Source of the DNA: Theristus sp. LFF4_11
Taxonomy: Eukaryota > Nematoda > Chromadorea > Monhysterida > Xyalidae
NCBI GenBank assembly: GCA_030248135.1
Contig: JASANC010003496.1
Location: 1-64,000 of the forward strand
Direction: 5' to 3'
Length of the DNA stretch: 64,000 bases
Below, piece by piece: positions 25,638 through 38,700 of the stretch (position 1 is its first letter; every line of letters begins with the position of its first letter). The position numbers and the translations under genes were made by a program. The notes beneath the pieces were generated by a model. That model was not told where the DNA came from. It saw only the letters and a list, made by a program, of their open reading frames with translations, and did not search any database.

Positions 25638-25965
25638 TGATGTTGCATGGTGGGCTCGGTGGTGATGGATGGGATTGGTGATGCGGCCGAAATGTGTCAA
25701 AGCGACGCCGCTATAAAAATTCGCTACGAAAATGCGTGAACTCAGTTTTGTTGGCGAATTTATAAGTGGTGGTTTTGCTGTGAAAAGCAGAACTGCAGGA
25801 CGTGTGTGTATTTGACTTTGCAACATTTTTTTCGGTTTCCTTGTCCGAATTCATATGTGACTGTTGCTGCTGCGAATTCTAAAAAAAATACCGACTTTTT
25901 TGTGCAATGTGTTCAGTGGAAACAAAACAAAAGGGACAAACTGTCACATTGCTTGATATTCGGCA

Positions 25966-26429
25966 TACCGTATTACCTCTATTAAACCCCCCCCCCAAAA
26001 TTAAACCCCCCCCCCAAAAATAAACCCCCACCCCCTCGACAAGTTTCCAAATAATCCCCCCCCCCCCCAAAAATAATCCCCCATGGGGGATTATTGAAAC
26101 CTGTTTGAAACACATACCCAGCGAATTCAGTGGCTGGTTGCAGTGAAAATGATGAAATTGTGCTACCAAAGGCCCCAAATGGATGAGTTAATGGTAATTT
26201 CATTACAAAAGGCTGTTGTAAAAGGAAATTTCTATGTAGAGTAGAAGTTTCTGCGACTTCCTTCCTGCCATGGAAGGTATTTTTGCCATTTTGCCCACCC
26301 CTAAAAATGGTTTCCAAATAAACCCCCCCCCCAAAAAATAAAGCCCCCCCCCCAAAAAAATAAACCCCCACCCCCAGAAGTCGCTGAAGAAATAAACCCC
26401 CATGGGGGTTTATTAGAGGTAATACGGTA
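25966..26429. mobile_element. TACCGTATTACC element, copy 1
   Basis: 464 bp bounded by inverted TACCGTATTACCTCTA termini with TA at each end (Tc1/mariner-like insertion). The interior has poly-C blocks spaced by AAATAA and two palindromes centred on CCCCCATGGGGG. Copy 2 at 43344-43817 is the same sequence in reverse orientation. Confidence 0.85.
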
Positions 26430-28684
26430 ACAAACAAACAGCACAATGTGAACCGATTACTGTGCTGGTGCAGTAATCCTCCTTTTATTCACGATTCCCT
26501 CAAGCGAACGAATGTGATTTTGTTTGGTGAACAAAAAAAAAACAACATCAATAAACACAAAAAATGACGGAATAACTGTGATCGGCGGCATGTTGTACCT
26601 ATGGCCAGCAGATTCACTGAGCCGCTTTTTTATATGACCACGCGTTAATATCACGTTTAAAATCATTCGGTTTTTTTAGATCTGCCAATTCGGAGCACCA
26701 TTTATTATGTTTTATGTTTCTCTTTTCGGCAACTTCGCTTTTCGTGTTGCAGTCGCACGATTCTACGGCCGACACGTGAAACACAACAAGGACGGGAGTC
26801 CTCCTCACAGAAAGCACCAGTGCCGCAATGCTTGTTTGTGCCGTGTGCGTCTCAATCTCCGTGTCCTTTTCAGTTCACCGGTCTGATTTGCTGCGGTGTT
26901 CCGGTGATTAGATTCACACGTCATTTTGCGACATCGCAGCTTAGTACATCATGTAGCGTTGACCACACCCGCCATGCAAATTCAACCGGTCACTTCCATT
27001 TTTCTCATTTACGTTTTGCTTGACCTCTTGAAGATGATAATCGGTGTTGTATCAGCGTTATTATTTGTGCGCAAATAGTCGACAAAGAGCAGTTTTTTCA
27101 CTACAACTTTATACACTTGTTGTTACGTTCTGGAAAACCGTCCTCTTTTTTAAGGCTTTGTACTGTGCATTTTCTATTCAGTTATCAGAATAGCTCCTGA
27201 AATGAAAAGCGGAAGAATATGCAAATCACAATTCTCGAAAATGCAATACAAACAACCGACCTTTGCAAGCAAACTCGATTCATTTCACATACAGACGTAA
27301 TTGGTGCCTTTCAACTCAAATGGCTTTTTATTTTGTTGCGTTTTCGCGTTGTATTCGATGGCACAATTATCCGATTTTGGTCATTTCTGCCACATGTTCA
27401 TGGTTATGTTTTCAGCCTAAAATTGAATAGAACCAAACACTTGAAAATTGTACATTTGAAAAAAATTACACATGGCGCGTGTGTTGAGCCCCCTTCCCAA
27501 ATCGCAACTTCATCAACACCAAAAACGTGCAATTTTAGGCTTTGGAATTTTGAACAAACCCGAGAACGAGCAGTTTCTCATTGCAATTTTTTGAAACACC
27601 CTGTACACAGGTAAAACAAAGCAGCACAAAAATGCGACGATGTCAACCCATCCTTGGCCACCATTTTCTGATCAGCTAGCTGAGCTAACTCTGCATGCTG
27701 AGCAAGCATCAATGCTGCCTACTTTGTGCTTTTGAGCAGAATTCTATTTTAAGTGCATAAACAACCACCTTAGCCTTACCCAATCGGCTGCCCCTCACTT
27801 TATCAACACTTTATTGAATGCTTCGGAACCCGTCAACCCGTATACAGACAACAATCGTGTTGAAAATAAATTTTAAAAAGAAACACAAAGAAATTCAAAA
27901 AGATTTCGCCAGATTTATGTGTAAGCGCAACACAGTGGTTAAAAACTCGTATAGAAGTTGTCATATAAAGTGATAAAAAACGTCAAAACGGTAGAAGGCT
28001 CTGGTATTGAAAACTATTAAAAACAGTAAATGACAACTTTCTTCCCTGGCTGTGAGTTTCAGCTCAATATGTTGCTTCAATTCTGAATACCATTCGTTCA
28101 CTATTTCGACGTTTTTGGTTCACTCTGTGTCACTATCACAAAACTTGGACTATTTTGACAATATCATTTTTAAATTTCCATTTTCAAAAAAGCATTTTAC
28201 CTGATAATACAAAACAAGCTGTCGGGTATCAAATAGTTGCAAGCTTACCAACATTTGAATCATAAAGTTGATATGAAGAGATAAAAATCACAAATAAGTA
28301 AATAACCTAAGAAATTCACAATATTAGCAGTACAATTTCGTTAGAAAATTCTGAGAGGTGTTCAACATGGGAAGAACAGAACGAAGCAATAATGTGAGAA
28401 TAGCAAAACCACGAAGAAGAAACCGTGGTTATTACCAACTAAAACAATAGGAACCAAATCGGAAGCGAAAGTTAAGAAATGAAAACATAAAATTAGCACT
28501 GTAAAAATTTCACACAAATGCTATGCTTACAAATATGGCGATAGAAAAATCGGCGTTTTTATAAAAACAAGATGACAACAAACGACCCTAAAATGTATTA
28601 AATGAAGCAGATATCACAGCGCAACAAAGTACTCCAAAAACAAACAGATTTAACTTAATGCGCTACACTATTATCAATTTTTTT

Positions 28685-28858
28685 GGGTTCTGCGACTCAA
28701 TGAGTGTGCAGACGTCGAAAGCAAACTTTATGTGGCAATTCAAATCACCTAAGAAGCTCAGTCCTATCTAGAGGATTCGGATCACTTAGCCAATTTTGAA
28801 TTCCCGCATCATGTGTGAATCTATTTAGCTATCTATGATCGCACTGAGTCTTGGGACC
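28685..28858. mobile_element. MITE family M3, copy b
   Basis: Starts TTCTGCGACTCAATGAGTG and ends CACTGAGTCTTGGGACC. It contains the family's TTTATGTGGCAATTCAAAT and GAATTCCCGCATCATGTGT blocks. Confidence 0.7.
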
Positions 28859-29733
28859 AAAATAAATTATACCTCTGATCAATATGTGCCGTGCTAAAAA
28901 AATAAGCCGAGGTCACTCAAAAAGAGCTAATTGTAGAACCAAAAACAATAGGAATTAGCACAATAACGGAAAAGTACAACAAACAAAGAACCGTCATGAT
29001 GGGGGGACCAAACGGTAATCGTTTTCTGTCGAAGACGAGAACAGGAGAACCAAAGTTGATCGAAAAAATAAGCAACGCTAAACCACAAGTAATAAAAACA
29101 AGATGGCATCGAAATTGGAAAATAGACACCTACAGAACAACAAAACGGGTAAATGAGAATCTCAAAACGAAATCCCGCAGAACAAAAACCAGCAATTTCT
29201 TTGGGTGACCGCAAGCCAATAGAAAAAAAAACAGCCAAACACAGAAAGTATCGAATGTAATTAGCTGGTTAGCAGAATTGGTTGGTAGCATCGCTATCAG
29301 CTAATGCCAACGTAACGTGTAAAATTTCTTTCAATTCTCCAACGATATAACGACTGTATAAACAATTTTTGACAATAACGACGCAAAAAACTTTGATAAG
29401 GGCAAGAGAGCAAAACCGTTTCCGACAAAAACAACAACAACAGTCATACACAATCCGTTGCGTAAACAAAAACACAAGCGTGCTACTCGCTGACTTGTCC
29501 CGCTGGCAAACGCCAGCCAATCAGCAGCGTGCGCAAGCATTAGACTCTCCATTCGTGGAGCATTACAAAATAGCAACAGCATGAAGAACACGTCAGCAGG
29601 CCAGGCAAGGTAAACAACCGAACCAAATGAAAAGCCAACAAACCAGTGGCGTTTCGACCACAGCACAAGCCAGCACAACAACGCAAACACAACAGTGACA
29701 CGTATTGCTGCGTGTGCAGCAGCGACCGTTCCA

Positions 29734-32700
29734 TTACAGCTTCTCATGCGGCCGTATCTTGTCGTAGCAGACGCACCACTTTATTAGAAAGTAGTCCTTA
29801 TCAGCGATACAATGCGGCGCATCACCGAATTTGTTGATATGCGACACCACATCCAGGTCAACAGTCACCGACGAGAGGCGCCCGTCGTGTTGCACGGTCG
29901 CTTCATAAAGCGCGTCGCCGGGCGTGGTGCGCACGCGCAACTGCAACAACAACGGAAGAGAAACACACGATGAGAAAATGTGCAACCGGTTGTTGTTGTT
30001 GGGAGCATAGGCGATGTTTTCAACCAGGGCTAACTTAGAGGAGCGTTCAGAACGCCGTCGAGTGGGGCGCCCATCGAGTTCTCTCCGTCATTAAGCGCCT
30101 GGCGGGACTCGATCCCCCGAACGCACAGACAACGAGTCTAACGCGCTACCACCAGGCCAGGTGCACACATCGGTGGGTACGCGATTGCAGTCAATTGTAC
30201 CGAATGATTCACTGATGTTGCGAAACAATAATGCCAAAACATTATACCGATCGTAGCGTTGCGCCAATCAAAATGAATAACGTGACGTGACACTATGACA
30301 TTGACTTATTGATCAATGCTAAACAGATCAAAAATTTAGATGACCCTTCCACATTACGATTCCACTCATGGTACTTCAAACTTCAATAAAGTCAGTGGCC
30401 ACAATTCGTCAGTCTAATTAGACGTTCAACACAAATCAGTTTGCCACAATTACGTTTTTCTGGCAACGTGTTTCTCGTTGCTCACCTGATATGTGGCAAA
30501 GTCGACCTTGGTGTTGCCGCCGAGATCCGGCACGAATCCATCGTAATCTTTCGCCTTCACGTACTTCAGCATCTCCTCGCGCGGCTGCAGTCGTTGTGCG
30601 GACTCGATCTGTCGATTCGAGCAGAATGAAACGTTGCAAATATGTTGGCAGAAATGTGTGCGCTGTCTGATGACAGTGCACTTTGCTTGATACTTGATTT
30701 CAATGCGTTGCACACGGCTCACCAAACACACAGGCACAAACACAATGCGAGTGTGTTAGCACAAACACAATGTGAGTGTGTTATGTGACCGTGTTCAGTG
30801 GACTGTGCGACATTTGGCAAAAAATACTGAAAAACACTGTACACTGTACGTACAGACTTTAAACACAGCCGTTTTAGAAATGAACAAAAAACAACAGTCT
30901 CAGCAATGGTTACGCTACCTTGTTCAATCGTAAGGGGGCACAAAGATCACGCTCCTTCAATGTGGCGTCGTTTATCGTTTGCACCACTGCGGAGGCAAGC
31001 TGCACCACGACCGAGTCGCTGGTTGGCACCTGACATTCAGAAACAACTTGTTTTCCGAATTTTGACATTAAAAAAATTAAAATTCACGCCATTTTAAAAG
31101 TTGTGATTTCGTGAATATTTTCGTGTCATAACAAAAATAATATAAAGCAACCTGTAGCCACTTAAGGCACGTGCACCAATGCGCGAGAATGCCGGCCGAT
31201 TTACAGTCGCGCGTCACCGGGATCGGACGCCAGAGGCTGAGACTTCGGTTCAACTGATCCGCCGGTACGAGAAAGTCCTCCGGTTTTGGCGGCGCCAAAT
31301 TTGTTGTCCAGTTTAGTAGTTCCTGAAAACCGACAATGAAACGGTAATTGAAACCATTATTTGTGCTCAATTGATTATGATCTTTTATTTTAGTCCCGGA
31401 ACTCAACGCGCGCATAGATGGGTAAGCAGTCTCATGCATGACGCGCGAATTCAAAATTGGTAAAGTGAACCGAGACCCCTTAATAAGGCCGGGTCACCAA
31501 CCGCATTGAGTCGCAGGTCTTAAGGAAAAGATAATAGCAATAATAGCGCCGATAATTGCCGGTCAGCCACAACCAGCGCCTATAAAGCTCTCGCTGAGCA
31601 ACCGATACAAGTGGCGTTTGTTTTTTTCATTTCACTTGACCGAGAAAAACGAAACTGAAAAGTCGTCGTGTTCGCAGAGCCACTCGACCATTATTTTTTT
31701 TCAACGATTTCTTTCAACCAACCATCGAACTGGTAAAACTCGCAGTGCCTAATCATCATGCGCCGCTACCACTATCGTACCGTCGTCTTGATTTTACTGA
31801 TCTTCCATTCGATCACCATCTCCACAGCGACCACTGGCGAGAATCAAATTGAACAAGCACCAACGAGCAGCGATCTTCAACTCAACTCCACTACTTCCAC
31901 ACTTCAACACCCGCTGAAAGCAACCGAACACGACGGAAACTCAACCGAAGCACACGAGCAAAACAATGAAACGGAAACGAAAACGACAGTGCGTCTGACC
32001 GTGACACCACCACAAACGCCAAACGGCAAACGATACAACGAAACGGACGCACAAGAGCATCAAAAGGCGCGCAAAAATAGATCACTTCCAATGCCTGGTT
32101 CGTTTGGTTTCTTTTTCCCTTTTCAAACAGGTTGATCTGATTTGAAATCCACGGGATGAGAGCCGGAATACGATCTAATTTGATGTAAAACCAGTGTAAA
32201 GTAAATTCTACCATCGAGTTGTCAATTTTTATCCGTTCCTTATGATCATCAGTGTGAGTCAGAATTCCGCGTCTGGTTCCGCCAAGTTTTCGAAATTATT
32301 TAGTCTCTTAAAAACACCATGTGTAGATGTGAATGCAACCAAGACAAATGACTTGACACAATAACAACGCTGCGTTGCTCATGCAGATTCGGCAAACTCC
32401 AGCGCAACAACAATGACAGCCACAACAGCAGCAAACACAACAGACCGCGACAACCAAACAACCAGACAGTCAGCAGCGGAAAAAAGTAAGTCGCCACAAC
32501 CGGTGATCACTGGAAAGGCCGGACAAACAACGACACCAAGAACGGCAGCAACGCTGACGAGCGAGACAACAACAGCGCATCGGATGACCGAACAGACGTC
32601 AACGAAGTCAACCTCCGCCAGCTCCACCACCAACGCCACACACTCCCGACCGAATAAAGAGGTTGGTTTGCGTTTGCGTTCTCGTTCTTGTGTGGTGCTT

Positions 32701-35700
32701 TCAAACAATTCTCAACTCCCATTCTTGCGGTTCTTTCCAATCATTCTCCACACATATGACCAGACAAGTTCCAATCAGTATCAAGTGCAAGTGATTTTCA
32801 GGAGCGAAAACAAGGACTGGACAGCTGGGTGTTGATCGTGACCGTAGCTGCTGGCGGCTTTCTGTTGCTCGCCATTGTGCTGTTCATTTGCGTCTGCTTC
32901 CTTTGCAGTAAACGCAAGAAAGACAAGGTTAGAAGCACACCAACATCGGCTTGCTCAGATGCTTGCTTCTTCTTCAGATGTCCGCAGTTGAGTGGCAGAA
33001 CCTAAAAAAACTTGCTAATACACAGGTAAACAGTTTCATGTGTGACGCGCGGGAACTCAAAAATCCCGATTCATGTGTGACCCGAGTCCGGCATTCTGAA
33101 CTGATACTAGGACTCATTAAGTTACTACGAATCGCGAAGTGCACACCCCAATTTTCCAGACCGCCAAACGACCGGGCGCGATCTCGCCGCGTTCCGTCGA
33201 CGAGGCGTTCGATCCGTCCAAGGGCAAGAAGGAGACGGACGGGGCCGACGACGAAAACCGGCCGACGACGCCGAAGATGTCCATGTCCGGGTCGTCGTCG
33301 TTCATGCACGAGGACGATGAGGATGTCAATGAGGACGCTGTCGTGGTGCAGGACAAGTCGAACATCACCACCATGGGCTACTGACGAGGCTACCAGCGAC
33401 ACTCGAGCACTGACCAATGCTTACACCTTACACACTCTTCTTTGCACCAGTGAGAACTAACCAAACAAAGTTGTGATTCCTCGCGTAATGAACCGTTGAT
33501 ACCACCGACTGACTACGGTGTTACAAACACACTAAACATACCGCCTGTATTGCAAATCGACGTATGAATGAATATGAAGCGGTTTCGAATCGATAATATG
33601 GCGTATTTATTGAACGGTCGTCATGTGCTTGCTTGAACAGTTCATTCAGGCAACAACACAGATCAGTTAATACTAAACACCCTAAACACTTGTAAACCCC
33701 GCTGCAAAAACCTGCACGCAGTTATATTCAGAATGACTCATCGCCCAATTTTCTCGGTCAGCACAGGAGAGACGCCCCTTTTTTTCAATTCAGGCGAATT
33801 GGTAGAACCATACTGAATAACGTGAACGTTCGATCATCTATAATACTAAAACAGGAAGACCGTGTGTCTGTGTGTGTGTCTTAGCGTGTCAATTTTGGTC
33901 GATTTGAATTGGCGCCAAGCTATTCTGAATTTGCCATATATATATCATCATCTCTAGCTGCACTCCATTTTTAATGATTATTCATGAGAATTTTTTACTC
34001 TCTATGTTCTGTAAAAGTCCTAATCATCATCATTCTTATGCAATGAACACAATCGCCACTTTGATTTGGCTGTTGCTGCTGTTTGCCATCTATTATCTTT
34101 CTTATTAAACGGGCCCCAATCAATATGCGTTTGCACGCAAAGATAGAGAAATTTTTTATGGCTGTGCGGCAATTTGAAATCACCGAAACTTGACGTATTC
34201 TGTCGGCAGATTCGTGCAAAAAAAATTGGGGAAAAAGCTAATCAGAATCTTTCCTCACTAAATAATTTTATTTTATATAGTATTCGAACTACGTTCGGGC
34301 GCGACACATCTTTTCAGCTGTGCGGCTTTTCCACACATCATTCAACATTACGCCGCCTCCTTTACACGAAAAGATAGAACTTCAATCGAATTACACAAGA
34401 AGTAATTGATTGTTTCTGAACAAAAAATAGACTGTAGTTCCACAAGATATAGATTGCAGCATCAACAAAGATGTGGCCATGATCGACGGCGAAGCAGTGG
34501 AACGCTCCACATTGATCGACATTGATAAAATCGACAATTTTTTAACGAGAGTAACAGTTGAATGATTCTGATCAGAAGAGGTTTTTTTTAAATATTTTGG
34601 GAATTTTAAACGAAGCAGTTGGGTGTTGCTGATCAAAAATTGTTTTATCATAGTTTTAACCGTCATGACAGTAAAATGCAACTCACTAAGAAGCTTAAAA
34701 GATTGCTTTTTGAACGGGATAGCTGTTGCTGATTATACAAGATTGTTTTTATTATACTGAACAGAAATGACAGCGAAATGCAGCTGACTGAACCAGGTTG
34801 CTTTCCATTTTTTTAAATATTTTAACCGGTATCAGCTGATTGTTGCTGATCAAACGACTATGTTTTTAAAAAATTTTTGAACAGGAATAGCAAAGATTGA
34901 TTTTGATGCTTTGAGCGGGAATGACTGTTAATTGTCGATCATCATCAAAAGATTGTCTTTTGATACCTTAAACGGGAATGATTTTTTAATATTTTGAACG
35001 GGAATAGCATTTGAGTGTTGCTGATCAAAGATTATTTTATTATACTTTTAACGGTCATGACAGTGAAATGAAACTAACTAAAAAGATTGAAAGATTGCTG
35101 CTGATTTTGAACGGGATTTCAAAAAGATTTTGAACATGATAGTTGTTGCTGATCATAATACAAGATTGTTTTTGTTATACTGAAAAGAAATGAAAGCGAA
35201 ATGCAGCTGACTAAAACAGATTGCTTTTAGTTTTTTTAATATTTTAAACCGGTATCGGTTGATTATTCCAGATCAAACGACGTTTTTTAATTTTTTTTGA
35301 TCAGGAATGGTAGTTGAACGACATTTGACGACATGGAAAAGCTAACAAAACAAGATTGATTTTTGATATTTTGAGGGAATGGCTGTTAATTGTCGCTGAT
35401 CAAAGAACATTTTTGATACTTTAAACGGGAATGACAGTGGAATATAAAAAAGAATGAAACTACAATTAAGCGATATTGAAGAAGGTAACAAATCAGAGTT
35501 TATCTTGATACTTTAAATGGCAGTTGTTTGTTGCTGATTAAAAAAGATTGTTTTTCATATTTTGAATGGCAATGCAGTTATGATTGTGTTGCTACTGTTG
35601 CTTGCAGATCAAAGAATATTTACGCTGAATTAAAAAAACAGCGGTTCTCATCAAAATGATTGGCAAGTTGAAAAATAGTATCTGTGGCTCTGAATGATGC

Positions 35701-38700
35701 TGAAACAGCATTAACCAAACCACATAGTAATAAGTGATACGGTGACTAAATCAGGTTACGATTGAATCGACAGCAATAAAATCAGCAAAATCACATACTT
35801 GACAAAAAAACACTGTTTTCAAAAAACTGAAATGCTATGATTTTCAAAAAGTAGAAGCATCGACGGATACGAGTTCTTTAAAAATAAACGTTCATTTCTA
35901 TGGTAAATCAACAACAGTCGGTTGAAGCAGCTCAAAATCAAAATGCAATGCATTTTTAGTCCGGATCGTGGGCATAGGTCAAAAAGCGAAAATCCACTCA
36001 AAAATAATAATTGTAATTATCAGCTAACCGTGCCGTAGGCACGGGTCAATTTGCTAGTGGACTACTAAAGCGCCATTCATGGAGGTTGAAGGCGCGCTGA
36101 CGAAGCAAAGCCGCAAAGAATTCACGAAGCAAAAAAAGAACAAACAGCGCACTTCAGCGCGCGCGTGCATGAATGCGGCTTTACAAACAAAGTCGCGAAA
36201 CGCAACGGGCCGGGGCGCACCTGTAGCGTCGCGTGTATATCGAACGGCGTCGTCAGTCTATGGGCATTCTGCTGCAAATTCGCCCACTGCTGCCGGCCAA
36301 TACCGTCGCGCCACCATTTCGGCGCCACAAAGCTCATCATCGGCAAGCGCTCCTCCAGTTGGCCCTGTTGCGTCGCGCGCAACTTCGCGAATCGATGCCC
36401 ATGATCGGACATCACGATCAGCAGCGTTCGATTCAGGTGGCCTTGACGATTCAGGCGCTCCAAGTGCGCCCGGACGTCGTCGTCGATCAGTTGCGGCGTG
36501 TTCAGATCGTCATGGGTCAGGTAGGAATAGTGGAGGACGCCGAATTTCGGTGTTTCCGGCGGATACGCGTTCAGGAAGCGTTCGCCGTACCGCCAGAATG
36601 TTCGGTGCTGCGGTTCGCTGCCGAAACAGTACGACTTGTGGCGGCGGTATTCCTCCTTCTCGGCGACCTGGCAAAAACGAAATCAGACGAGAGTGTTATC
36701 GTATTTCAGTGCCATTTCAGCTGTGGAGTTTTTTTTTGGTTTGTAGCTCTCGCGCTACCACGGATTTCGGTTGAAATTCGGGAAAATTGAAACTCCGGTG
36801 GTTTAGTTGGCATGGATGATGGCCCGCTGATCACACCGTGACTATCAACACAGGGTTTGTCGAAAAAAAAGTGTGTCTACTATTTTTACTATGATGCCGG
36901 TCGGGGCGGTGATGGTAAACGAGCTGGCACTCAAATCTCAAGAAAGTGCACATATGTTCTTTAAACCTGTCATCTTTTGGCAAAATACAGAACTTGCGAA
37001 AGCAGAGAGAACGTGTCCGGGTTAGAAGAAAAACACATTTCGCCATAAAGGGGGTGCTTGGTTCCTCGACCAAACCCGATTCCCGTTCATTCTTCGTTAA
37101 TTCAAGAAGTTTAACGGGCTCTATAATCAACCAAAAAAGTGACAGGCGGACTGTACTGTCGAGTCGCTCAGACTGTCTGTCACCAAAAAAACTCAAATCA
37201 ACCAATGGCTGCTCACCTGATACAACGTGCGCGCATAATGATCGGTCGGCTGCTCTTTGAAGCCCTTCAATCGATACGTGAACGTCCCGACGTTCGCTGC
37301 ATCCTCGCCGTATAACGTCGCAAATCCCGCATCGCGGAATTCCTGAACAATTGGAAGGATTTTTCTCCTCAGCGCGAAATTGATCAAAATACTGATTGGC
37401 TGCTGATTAGGGATGGAGCCGGTTCCGGTCCGGATTCCGGATTCCGGCGCCTAAAATTGGATCCGGATCCGGTCCGGATTCCGGCGCAATTTTGCCGGAT
37501 CCGGCCGGAATGGCCGAGACCCGCGAATTAACCAGTTGATTCCTCCGTTTCAGAGCTGTTCAATGGTTTGACAAATTTGTTTCGGTGCTTTGTTGGTTTT
37601 GTTGTTGTGCATTTGACATGTGATCAGTGAGCGTTTCTTTAGTTTAGCGTTCTGTTCAATGGTAAATGGTTCACTGCTTTTGTCTTGAGTGGTAAACTTA
37701 TGTGCAGCCTCGTCCACTTTAAAAAACGTGGCTGCCAGCTTTTGGCCGACGTTGTTGATGAACAATAGCAGGTTTTTTGAAATCACCCATCTTCGTTAGT
37801 CGTATTCAGTTAGCTGTCAAACAGTTGCTTTTTTGTGAGCCCCAGAACACCAGCGATTTTAGCGACGTGTGTTACCGTGGGTGTGCGGGGGTGCCGTGAT
37901 CCCCTAAAACCCGATAAACCCCCCAACGACGAATCCACGAGACGACGAATCCATTTCAATGGTGTTGCCCGCCGTTTGCGCACTGATGCAGCGCATCGAA
38001 CAAGTCGATGCGAGTGGCATTGGTACGACGAAAGAAACAAACGCTGCTGACCAGCATCGACACACGCTTCCGTACGCTTTTCCACAACGAATCCAACATC
38101 ATGGCCACGTACGTTGATCCGCGATTCAAGAATACTGCAGTCGTCTTCGAAAATGAAGGCGCGATTCGTTGTGAACTACTTCACATTGCAAAGAAAATCT
38201 TGAAACGACCGGAGACGCCCACCAACTGCGACGATACATCCGAGATCGCGAACAACGACGATGACGAAAGTGAACGTGAGCCCGAACCAAAAAAAGAAAT
38301 CGACTGGCCTCTACGGAGGCATCGAGTTTCACGCTGCGCGACCGCGCAACCCGTCAGGCGAATCCAGTCTCGAAGACGAACTGCGCGGCGAAATGAATAT
38401 GTACGAGTCGGATGATTTTATCGACGAACCGGACAAAAGTGATCTAATGCTAGACTTTTGGCGGCTGAACTCGTCTAAATACCCCAAACTATCGACAATC
38501 GCGCGCAGATACCTGGCACAACTAGCAACGAATGTTCTCTGAAGCCAGGCAGGTGTTTGTGTACAGCCGATCTCGTCTGGCAACTCAGAACGCCGAAAAG
38601 GTCATGTTTCTGAATGGTGTGTTGGCAGAACTTGATTATCCCTATGCTATGCGAATTTTGTCAATTGTTGTTGTTGTAATTTTTGGTTGGTTCCCGTGCT

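Larger units (their letters stand above)
25638..29733. other. Intergenic, TWK channel to DUF229 gene (convergent)
   Basis: 4.1 kb between two convergent genes. It holds the TA-inserting element at 25966-26429 and an M3 MITE at 28685-28858. The remainder (26430-28680) is AT-rich with no exon I can support. TACAGGGTG-like ends (for example ACACCCTGTA at 27597) appear singly, without partners. Confidence 0.5.

Noticed and set aside
25879..26446. Gly-rich open frames (GGGVYF-type repeats), also at 43316-43871
   Set aside because: They are translations of the poly-C/poly-G blocks of the TACCGTATTACC element.
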